From contig CABQCC010000017.1 in the NCBI GenBank assembly GCA_902462495.1, forward strand, positions 1-20,691: 20,691 bases of DNA, written 5' to 3'. Every line of letters begins with the position of its first letter. Position 1 is the first letter of the stretch. The notes under the pieces are model-generated. The model did not search any database, was not told where the DNA came from, and saw only the letters and a list, made by a program, of their open reading frames with translations. This document shows positions 14,114 through 20,691 of the stretch, piece by piece. Source of the stretch: an uncultured Eubacterium sp. (GTDB lineage: Bacteria > Bacillota > Clostridia > Oscillospirales > Acutalibacteraceae). Made by a program: the position numbers and the translations under genes.

Positions 14114-16020
14114 TACTGTATCCTGCCGAACTGTTTTTCTATGTCATATTTTGACAGCTTAATCATAACGGGTCTGCCGTGAGGACAATATCTGATGTTT
14201 GGATTTGCAAGCAATTTCTTGACAAACAGTTCCATCTCATACGGTGAAGTCCTATCCCCTGCTTTGACAGCCGCCCTGCATGATGTCGAATGGAATATCC
14301 AATCCATCTGTTCGGGTGTTATATCTGTTTTGCCGTCAAGGAGTTTTGCCGCAGTTTCTTCTATCAGTCCGCTGACATCCTCGCCGTCCAAAATTGATGG
14401 ACATTCACGAACCAAAACTGTGGAATTGCCAAAATCCTCAATTGCGAATCCGCATTTTAAATACAAATCAAGATTTGAAAGAACAGCATTGTATTCCTCT
14501 CTTGAAAGTCTTACCGCAACGGGTGACAACAAAACCTGCGATACAATTTCGGTTGAAGCCTTGAGCGCTTCAAAATTCATCCTTTCGTGTGCGGCGTGCT
14601 TGTCTATCATATAGCAATCGCCGTCCATTTCGATGATGATATATGTTTTAAAAATCTCGCCGACAAGTCTGAAATCAGGCACTTCTGTACTTTCAGCTTT
14701 TTCCTGCTTTGGCAAAGGCTTCGGCTGTTCCTGTGTTTCAGGCTCGTTGTTTGCCTGCTGCACTTCTGTTTTGGCAGGCTGAGTGAATTTGCTCAAATCG
14801 AGTTTTGAAGTCGTGGTTGATTCCTCAACATAATTCTGTGCTTCCTCGCTTTTCGGCGATTTGTCACGAACGACATCGGGAGCGGCAACCCTCCAAAAAT
14901 CATCAGGATTACTCTCCTGCTTAAACTGCATTTGAGTCGGCACTTCTTCCTTTGGTTTGAAGAAATCAATCTTGCCGTTGACAGTTGTTTGAGTCGGTCG
15001 AGGTGCGGAAAAATGTGCTTCCTTTGGAGTATCGAGCATTTCAATAGCATTTTTCACTCCGTAATACACAAGTTCAAACACCGGCTTTTCGTTGGCAAAT
15101 CTAACCTCGATTTTTGCCGGGTGAACATTGACATCAACGAATGACGAATTGCACTCAATGTTGAGCACACAGCCCGGAAATCTGCCGACCATAATCGAAT
15201 TGCGATAAGCCTGTTCAAGTGCCGCCATAGCGGTTTGCGATTTTACAAGTCGGGAATTGATGAAGAAAAACTGCATTCCACGACTTTTGCGTGACATTGA
15301 CGGCTTTGTGACAAAACCGCTCACACGCATATTATTAATCTCGTAATCAACAGGAATGAGCGAATTTGCAAATTCTCTGCCGAACACGGAATAGATTGTA
15401 CTTTTTAAATCTCCGTTACCCGAAGTGATAAGTGTTTGCTTGCCGTCACGAATAAATCTAAACGAGATTTCGGGATGGCTGACGGCAATTCGCTCAACCA
15501 CGCCTGCAACGGCATTTGCTTCGGTGACATCCTTTTTGAGAAACTTCATTCTCGCCGGAGTGTTGAAGAAAATATCCGCAACAACAATCGTTGTGCCCAC
15601 AGGACAACCGGCATCCGAAAAATCAAGTTCCTGACCGCCTGCAATTTCATACCTTGTGCCGATTTCCTCATCAGGTGTTCTGGTGAGGAGCTGAACCTTG
15701 GCAACGGCAGAAATCGAAGCCATAGCTTCCCCTCTGAAGCCAAGTGTTCCGATTTTGTCCAAATCGTCGCTGACCTTAATCTTGGAGGTTGCGTGAGAGA
15801 TAAAAACCTTTTTTACCTCACTTCGTGCAATACCACAGCCGTCATCAGTTATACGGATATAAGTTGAACCGCCGTTTTTGATTTCGACAGTAATATTTTT
15901 TGCACCTGCGTCAACGGAATTTTCAATCATTTCCTTAACGACTGAGGACGGACGCTCAACAACCTCGCCTGCTGCAATCAGCTGATATACTTCCTTTGGC
16001 AATATATTAATTTGAGGCAT
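14113..16020 (-). CDS. mutL: DNA mismatch repair protein MutL, endonuclease type
   Basis: A 635-residue GHKL ATPase that couples MutS mismatch recognition to downstream repair. ATPase motifs are visible: KEMIENSVDAGA with Glu30 and Asn34, DDGCGI at 59-64, and GFRGEAMASIS at 94-104. The linker, about 340-445, is rich in Gln, Glu and Pro. The C-terminal endonuclease motif reads DKHAAHERMNFE at 473-484, matching the DQHAX2EX4E consensus except Lys for Gln. SCRAAVKAG and CPHGRP near the C-terminus complete the metal site, so nicking activity is expected as in Bacillus MutL. An AAGGAT ribosome binding site lies 8 nt before the ATG. mutS lies 27 nt upstream. Confidence 0.97.
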   Translation of the reverse strand: MPQINILPKEVYQLIAAGEVVERPSSVVKEMIENSVDAGAKNITVEIKNGGSTYIRITDDGCGIARSEVKKVFISHATSKIKVSDDLDKIGTLGFRGEAMASISAVAKVQLLTRTPDEEIGTRYEIAGGQELDFSDAGCPVGTTIVVADIFFNTPARMKFLKKDVTEANAVAGVVERIAVSHPEISFRFIRDGKQTLITSGNGDLKSTIYSVFGREFANSLIPVDYEINNMRVSGFVTKPSMSRKSRGMQFFFINSRLVKSQTAMAALEQAYRNSIMVGRFPGCVLNIECNSSFVDVNVHPAKIEVRFANEKPVFELVYYGVKNAIEMLDTPKEAHFSAPRPTQTTVNGKIDFFKPKEEVPTQMQFKQESNPDDFWRVAAPDVVRDKSPKSEEAQNYVEESTTTSKLDLSKFTQPAKTEVQQANNEPETQEQPKPLPKQEKAESTEVPDFRLVGEIFKTYIIIEMDGDCYMIDKHAAHERMNFEALKASTEIVSQVLLSPVAVRLSREEYNAVLSNLDLYLKCGFAIEDFGNSTVLVRECPSILDGEDVSGLIEETAAKLLDGKTDITPEQMDWIFHSTSCRAAVKAGDRTSPYEMELFVKKLLANPNIRYCPHGRPVMIKLSKYDIEKQFGRIQ

Positions 16021-16047
16021 TTCGTCACATCCTTTCAGTACAATATT

Positions 16048-18684
16048 TTAGCCCATAATTTCCTCTGCTTTTTTCTTGAGGTCGTAGAGGGTTTGCATTG
16101 CTTCAATCGGTGTCAGAGTGTTGACATCTGTCGCCTTGAGAAGCTCAAGTATTTCATCGGTGGATTTTGCCTTGAAGTTGAACTGAATTTCGTCATCAGT
16201 CGGTTCTTCCTCGACAGCCTCCTCCGCCTTAAAATCAATTTCAATTTTGTTTGCTTCAAGCTCTTTGAGGATTGCCTTTGCTCGCTTTGTGACCGCCGAC
16301 GGAACACCTGCAAGCTTTGCAACCTCGATACCGAAGCTTTGGTCTGCACCGCCGTGAACAATTCTGCGAAGAAAAGTGATGTCATCTCCACGCTTCTTGA
16401 CGGCGATTGAATAATTGTTTACGCCCTTTAGCATACCCTCCATAGCGGTAAGTTCGTGATAGTGGGTTGCAAAAAGTGTTTTTGCTCCGATTTTCTTCAC
16501 CACATATTCAAGCACGGCTCTCGCTATGCTCATACCGTCAAAGGTCGACGTGCCTCTGCCGATTTCATCAAGGATGATGAGCGATTTATCGGTAGCGTTC
16601 TTCAGAATTGTTGACACCTCGTTCATTTCCACCATAAAGGTTGACTGACCGGTTGCCAAATCGTCCGAAGCACCGACTCTTGTGAATATTGCGTCACAGA
16701 CAGAAACCTTTGCGCTCCTTGCCGGAACAAAAGAGCCAATCTGTGCCAAAAGAACAATAAGAGCAGTTTGACGCATATATGTTGATTTACCTGCCATATT
16801 AGGGCCGGTAATTATTGAGCATTTATTAGCTCCGCAATCAAGGAGCGTGTCGTTTGGAACAAACGGCGAATCGGTGAGCAGAGCCTCAACAACAGGGTGT
16901 CTGCCGTCCTTGATTTCGAGTGTGCCGTCCGTTGTAATCTGCGGACAGCAATAATTATTTTTGGTGGCTATCTCGGCAAGAGAAGCAACCGTGTCAAGAG
17001 TTGCAAGAGCCTTTGCGGTTCGTTGAATTCTCTCAACCTCACCTGCAACCGTTGTTCTGACAGCACAGAAGGTTTCGTATTCAAGAGCAACGCATCTGTC
17101 CTTTGCTCCGAGAACTTTGCCCTCAAGGTCTTTCAATTCCTGAGTGATATATCTTTCACAATTTGTGAGAGTTTGTTTTCTTATGTAGGTTTCGGGAACA
17201 AGATGCTTGTACGAATTTGTAACCTCAATGAAATATCCGAAAACCTTGTTGTAGGACACCTTGAGTTTTGGAATTCCCGTTGCTTCCTTTTCCCTGTTTT
17301 CAATTTCTGCAAGAACGGAAGCACCGCCCTGCATAATTGTGTGAAGTTCATCAATTTCGGCATTATAGCCGTCCCTAATCATTCCGCCCTCTCGCATAGA
17401 AAACGGAGGCTCGTCAACGATTGACGAATTGATAAGTTCGTAGACATCCTGCAAAGTGTCGATATTATTATAAATCGACTTGAGCAACGCCGAATTTGCA
17501 TTTTGCAAAAGTTCCTTGAGTGCCGGCAATTTTTCAACCGTTGCACAGAGAGAACGGAGTTCCTTTGCATTCGCCGTGCCATATGCGATACGGCTCATAA
17601 GTCTTTCAATATCATTAACTCCCGTGAGAAGTTCCTTGACCTCATCACGAAGCATAGGTTCATCAACAAGTTCGCCGACCGCATTCTGTCTTTTGCTGAT
17701 TTGCGAAACGCTGATAAGCGGTCTTTCAAGCCAAGAGCGAAGCATTCTTTTGCCCATTGCGGTTTTTGTGTTGTCAATAACCCACAAAAGAGAGTGACGC
17801 TTGTCCCCTGTCATCATTGAGCGGGTGAGTTCAAGATTTCGTCTTGCACTGATGTCAAGGTTCATAAACTCGGTTTCTTCGTAAAACTCAATCTCTGACG
17901 GAGCTTCAAGCTCGTCGGTTTTTCTGTTTTCACGAAGATAGGAAATTACCGCACCGAGTGCAGAAACCGCAGGCTTGCTTTTGCCGAGTCCGAGCGAATC
18001 AATCTTTTCCTTGTTCATTGTTTGCAAAATGAGATTTGTTGCATTATCAAAATCAAAGCAACTGTCATCAAGAACTTCAAGTTCTATATCAAGCCTTGAC
18101 TTAACAAATTTTGAAACCTCGTCAAGCTCATTTGCAAGTGAATTCACCAAAATCTCCTTTGGCGCATAGGTAGAAAGCTGATTGTTGATTTTTTCCTGTT
18201 CATCGGTTCTGCCGATTGAAGTGATGTGGAATTCGCCCGTTGACACATCAACAAAGCAAACGCCCGTTTCGTTGTCGCCCTTGCACAGAGCACAAAGATA
18301 ATTGTTCACCCCGTCATCAAGAATATTGTTTTCAATAACCGTGCCGGGAGTGATGACTCTTACGACATCTCTTTTGACAAGACCCTTTGCCTTTGCAGGG
18401 TCCTCGGTCTGCTCGCAAATTGCAACCTTGTAGCCGTATGAAACAAGTTTTGCAATGTAGCTGTCTGACGAATGAAACGGCACACCGCACATCGGTGCAC
18501 GCTCGCCCTGACCGCAATCCTTGCCTGTAAGCACAAGGTCAAGAACCTTTGACGCAATCTTTGCATCGTCAAAAAACATCTCGTAAAAATCACCCAGACG
18601 GAAGAACAAAATAACGCCCGGATAATTCTTTTTTATTTCAAAATACTGTGCCATCATCGGGGATAGCTTTTGTTCCTTTGCCAT
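16048..18684 (-). CDS. mutS: DNA mismatch recognition protein MutS
   Basis: An 878-residue mismatch sensor. The N-terminal mismatch-wedge motif Phe-X-Glu is at 33-35 in LGDFYEMFFDDAK. Connector, lever and clamp regions follow. The ABC-type ATPase has Walker A GPNMAGKST at 627-635, the Walker B pair Asp706-Glu707 in LIILDEIGRGTSTFDG, and a later THYHEL. The C-terminal tail after about 800 is acidic, with a terminal helical dimer or tetramer segment. A GTG at 18693 would add three residues, but the AAGGAC at 18695-18700 lies only 1 nt from it and 10 nt from the ATG at 18684, so the ATG is used. Length and motifs fit MutS1, not MutS2. Confidence 0.98.
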   Translation of the reverse strand: MAKEQKLSPMMAQYFEIKKNYPGVILFFRLGDFYEMFFDDAKIASKVLDLVLTGKDCGQGERAPMCGVPFHSSDSYIAKLVSYGYKVAICEQTEDPAKAKGLVKRDVVRVITPGTVIENNILDDGVNNYLCALCKGDNETGVCFVDVSTGEFHITSIGRTDEQEKINNQLSTYAPKEILVNSLANELDEVSKFVKSRLDIELEVLDDSCFDFDNATNLILQTMNKEKIDSLGLGKSKPAVSALGAVISYLRENRKTDELEAPSEIEFYEETEFMNLDISARRNLELTRSMMTGDKRHSLLWVIDNTKTAMGKRMLRSWLERPLISVSQISKRQNAVGELVDEPMLRDEVKELLTGVNDIERLMSRIAYGTANAKELRSLCATVEKLPALKELLQNANSALLKSIYNNIDTLQDVYELINSSIVDEPPFSMREGGMIRDGYNAEIDELHTIMQGGASVLAEIENREKEATGIPKLKVSYNKVFGYFIEVTNSYKHLVPETYIRKQTLTNCERYITQELKDLEGKVLGAKDRCVALEYETFCAVRTTVAGEVERIQRTAKALATLDTVASLAEIATKNNYCCPQITTDGTLEIKDGRHPVVEALLTDSPFVPNDTLLDCGANKCSIITGPNMAGKSTYMRQTALIVLLAQIGSFVPARSAKVSVCDAIFTRVGASDDLATGQSTFMVEMNEVSTILKNATDKSLIILDEIGRGTSTFDGMSIARAVLEYVVKKIGAKTLFATHYHELTAMEGMLKGVNNYSIAVKKRGDDITFLRRIVHGGADQSFGIEVAKLAGVPSAVTKRAKAILKELEANKIEIDFKAEEAVEEEPTDDEIQFNFKAKSTDEILELLKATDVNTLTPIEAMQTLYDLKKKAEEIMG

Positions 18685-18694
18685 TTTGTTCACC

Positions 18695-18700
18695 GTCCTT
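18695..18700 (-). promoter_or_regulatory. Ribosome binding site that sets the mutS start
   Basis: AAGGAC on the minus strand is 10 nt from the ATG at 18684. It is only 1 nt from the alternative GTG at 18693. Confidence 0.65.
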
Positions 18701-18738
18701 ACGCAATTTTTGAATCAGTAGTTTTTAGAATAAACTAA

Positions 18739-19149
18739 TTAGTGGCAACCACCGCATGTGCAGCAGTCGTGTGTGCAATCGCTTGCAGGGATTTCGCATG
18801 TTGCAGGGTCTTGTCCGTCAAAGAACAAACCGATCATCTGGCTGATGTACTGTGCCATTTCTTCCATCTTTGCAGCAGCTTCTGAATACTTCTTCATATT
18901 CTCGCCGTCCATAACCTTTGTGTAAAGGTCCTGATATTCCTTTTGGAGTTCTGCGATTCTGTCCTGAGAAGCTTCTTCACCCTTTTCAGCCTCTTGCTGA
19001 TACTTGAGAGTGATGAGTTGCATCTCCTGCATTTGCTGCTGAAGTGCCTCGTCTGCATCGTTTGCCTTTGCTGCAACCTGAAGTGCCTCAAATCTTGGGT
19101 CAGCCTGAATTTCCTTGCCAAGCTCTCTAAGTGCTGATTCTAAACTCAT
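18739..19149 (-). CDS. YlbF/YmcA-family protein with cysteine-rich tail (RicA-like)
   Basis: A 136-residue, mostly helical protein of the YlbF/YmcA family. In Bacillus, YmcA (RicA), YlbF (RicF) and YaaT (RicT) form a complex that carries iron-sulfur clusters and steers RNase Y processing, biofilm formation and competence. Residues 1-110 form the helical family domain (ALRELGKEIQADPRFEAL, MQLITLKYQQEAEKGE, then MIGLFFDG). The last 19 residues carry six cysteines, at 118, 125, 129, 130, 132 and 135, ending CTHDCCTCGGCH, which is plausible metal or cluster ligation. It starts one base after the miaB stop with AAAGGA inside miaB. The order miaB-ymcA-mutS-mutL matches Bacillus except that cotE is absent. 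The RicA assignment rests on synteny and the tail. Confidence 0.85.
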   Translation of the reverse strand: MSLESALRELGKEIQADPRFEALQVAAKANDADEALQQQMQEMQLITLKYQQEAEKGEEASQDRIAELQKEYQDLYTKVMDGENMKKYSEAAAKMEEMAQYISQMIGLFFDGQDPATCEIPASDCTHDCCTCGGCH

Positions 19150-19150
19150 A

Positions 19151-20575
19151 TTAATTCCTTTCTAATTCACCCAACATAACATAGGTGAGCGGCTCTGTTA
19201 CTTTTATTTTTTGGAAGGTTCCGATGAGCCCCTCGTCACCAACAAATTCTATAATCAAATTGCCGTCTGTTCTTGCGGCAAGATAATTATCACCTTGCTT
19301 GCCTTTTCCGTACACAAAGCATTTGAAAACCTTGCCTTTGTGAAGTGCCATTTGCTCGCCCGATATTCTCTCCTGCAAAGCAAGAAGCTCACGCATCCAC
19401 TTTGACTTTTCCTCATAAGGAACAGGGTCGTCCATTTCTGCAGCAGGTGTTCCCTTGCGGGCAGAGTAGATAAAGGTGAAAAGGCTTGTTGCCTTTATCT
19501 CCTCGACAAGCGACATAGTGTCGCAAAATTCTTCATAGGTTTCACCCGGGAAGCCTACAATGATATCGCTTGTAATTGACAGTTCGTCACCCATAAGTTC
19601 CTTGGCATAGTTGATAAGCGACAAATACTTCTCTCTTGTATACGACCTGTTCATAGCCTTGAGCACTCTGTCATTTCCGCTTTGGAACGGCAAATGCAAA
19701 TGAGTTGCAACCTTGTCGCACTCTGCCATAGTTTCAATAAGTTCTTTTGTGCAGTCCTTTGGATGCGATGTCATAAATCGAATTCTGAAATCACCGTCAA
19801 GTTCGTTGAGCATACGCAAAAGTTCCGAGAAAGAAACCTTTGGCTCTAAATCCTTGCCGTAGGAATTTACATTTTGACCGAGGAGAGTAATTTCCTTATA
19901 CCCCTCGTCAACAAGACTCTTGAACTCAGCAACAACATCCTTGACTTCTCGGCTGCGTTCTCTGCCTCGAACATAAGGCACGATGCAGTACGAACAAAAA
20001 TTATTGCATCCGTACATAATCGGAATCCAAGCCTTTTTGTCATTGTCACGCTTTACGGGAATCCCCTCGGCGATAACACCGTCAACATCGGGAAGTTCAA
20101 ACACTCTCTTGTTTTTTGTAAGCGCAGAATAAATGAGTTCGGGCACTTTATAAACAACATGAGTGCCGAAAACCAAATCAACAAACGGAAATGATTTTTT
20201 GATTTTTTCTGCGATGTGTTGCTGTTGCATCATACAACCGCAAAGTGCGATTACAACATCGGGATTGGCAAGCTTGTACTTTTTCAAAGCTCCGACATTG
20301 CCAAACACTCTGTCCTCTGCGTGTTCTCTGACAGCGCAGGTGTTGAAAATAATCAACTTTGCCTCTGTGCGTTCTTCGGTAAAACCGTAGCCCATAGCTT
20401 CAAGCATACCCTTGATATGCTCGCTGTCCGCAACATTTTGCTGACAACCGTAGGTGACTACGCATGCAAGAGGCTTTGACGAATATCTTTTTGAGGTAAG
20501 TTCATTCACCTTATGGGCAAACTGCTTTTGCACCTCTAATTCTTCGTCCGATACTTTTTTGATATTTGCAGGCAT
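19151..20575 (-). CDS. miaB: tRNA-2-methylthio-N6-dimethylallyladenosine synthase
   Basis: A 474-residue radical SAM methylthiotransferase that adds the 2-methylthio group to i6A37, the product of MiaA. The N-terminal UPF0004 domain holds cluster ligands Cys44 in TYGCQQNVADS, Cys80 in FNTCAVRE and Cys114 in LCGCM. The radical SAM cluster uses Cys190, Cys194 and Cys197 in YGCNNFCSYCIVPYVRGRE. A C-terminal TRAM RNA-binding domain covers about 405-470. The SD AAGGAGGTG sits 5 nt before the ATG. The motifs GQNVNSYG and LPFQSGND favour MiaB over MtaB or RimO. It is the first gene of the minus-strand run. Confidence 0.97.
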   Translation of the reverse strand: MPANIKKVSDEELEVQKQFAHKVNELTSKRYSSKPLACVVTYGCQQNVADSEHIKGMLEAMGYGFTEERTEAKLIIFNTCAVREHAEDRVFGNVGALKKYKLANPDVVIALCGCMMQQQHIAEKIKKSFPFVDLVFGTHVVYKVPELIYSALTKNKRVFELPDVDGVIAEGIPVKRDNDKKAWIPIMYGCNNFCSYCIVPYVRGRERSREVKDVVAEFKSLVDEGYKEITLLGQNVNSYGKDLEPKVSFSELLRMLNELDGDFRIRFMTSHPKDCTKELIETMAECDKVATHLHLPFQSGNDRVLKAMNRSYTREKYLSLINYAKELMGDELSITSDIIVGFPGETYEEFCDTMSLVEEIKATSLFTFIYSARKGTPAAEMDDPVPYEEKSKWMRELLALQERISGEQMALHKGKVFKCFVYGKGKQGDNYLAARTDGNLIIEFVGDEGLIGTFQKIKVTEPLTYVMLGELERN

Positions 20576-20580
20576 AGTTG

Positions 20581-20589
20581 CACCTCCTT
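20581..20589 (-). promoter_or_regulatory. Strong ribosome binding site of miaB
   Basis: AAGGAGGTG on the minus strand ends 5 nt before the miaB ATG. It is a near-perfect match to the 16S rRNA tail. Confidence 0.85.
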
Positions 20590-20601
20590 GCGATAATAGG
20601 C

Positions 20602-20637
20602 AGTATGAAAATGCACTTTTGCATATTAATCCATACT
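20602..20637 (-). promoter_or_regulatory. Nested hairpin in the miaB leader
   Basis: AGTATG (20602-20607) pairs with CATACT (20632-20637), and inside it ATGCA (20611-20615) pairs with TGCAT (20620-20624) around a 4-nt loop. It lies between the predicted transcription start and the ribosome binding site. It is AT-rich and of modest stability, so its role is unproven. Confidence 0.35.
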
Positions 20638-20644
20638 ATTTGTT

Positions 20645-20653
20645 ATTATAACA
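20645..20653 (-). promoter_or_regulatory. Extended -10 promoter of the twelve-gene minus-strand run
   Basis: The minus strand reads TGTTATAAT, a perfect TATAAT with the TGN extension. No good -35 box is seen at 16-18 bp, which is tolerable for an extended -10 promoter. Transcription would start near 20638, giving a leader of about 60 nt before miaB. The bases beyond (20654-20691) contain no recognised gene. Confidence 0.6.
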
Positions 20654-20691
20654 AAAGGCAGGAGCATATTCCTGAATAAACGGTTTCGCCA

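Noticed and set aside
20654..20691. tRNA or gene fragment at the right edge
   Set aside because: The sequence ends in GCCA, but there is no acceptor or T-arm pairing and no open frame. Nothing can be supported from 38 bases.

Overview
The window reads as chromosomal core-genome DNA from a low-to-moderate-GC Firmicute of class Clostridia. An Oscillospiraceae/Ruminococcaceae-like source is my best guess. The reasons are strong AGGAGG-type ribosome binding sites, the DapL route to diaminopimelate, an ANTAR-domain regulator, and a divIVA-sepF-ylmE-ileS-lspA-rluD neighbourhood typical of Gram-positives. I see no rRNA, tRNA, CRISPR, prophage, insertion sequence or integrase. The taxon is inferred from gene content, not proved.

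Layout. Positions 1-311 are an AT-rich non-coding leader with a plausible sigma-A promoter. Positions 312-5110 hold five plus-strand genes in one tight run: an ANTAR-domain RNA-binding regulator with a degenerate receiver, dapF, dapL, purC and purB. dapL and dapF catalyse the last two steps to meso-diaminopimelate, for peptidoglycan and lysine. purC and purB are consecutive steps of de novo purine synthesis. A perfectly placed hairpin at 5124-5150 has an A-rich flank on one side and a T-rich flank on the other. It can terminate both this operon and the converging minus-strand operon.

Positions 5151-20575 are one uninterrupted minus-strand run of twelve genes. Read in transcription order they are miaB, a YmcA/YlbF-family (RicA-like) gene with a cysteine-rich tail, mutS, mutL, miaA, an HlyD-type membrane-anchored protein, ylmE (yggS family), sepF, divIVA, ileS, lspA and rluD. 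Spacers are short or negative except 54 nt before mutS and 86 nt before lspA. The one convincing promoter is an extended -10 at 20645-20653. The run joins two modules that Bacillus subtilis keeps apart: ymcB-ymcA-mutS-mutL, and ylmE-ylmF-divIVA-ileS-lspA-ylyB. It has miaA and the HlyD-type gene between them and lacks ylmG, ylmH, cotE and hfq.

How the genes fit together: MiaA and MiaB make the ms2i6A37 tRNA modification in sequence. MutS and MutL form the mismatch repair core. SepF and DivIVA act in septum formation and pole or growth-site marking. LspA matures lipoproteins. RluD-type synthase and IleS serve translation. Nothing here is clearly a new defence or mobile system. The points most worth a second look are the animal-like adenylosuccinate lyase, the six-cysteine RicA-like tail, the ANTAR regulator heading a DAP/purine operon, and the HlyD-type protein without a visible transporter partner.
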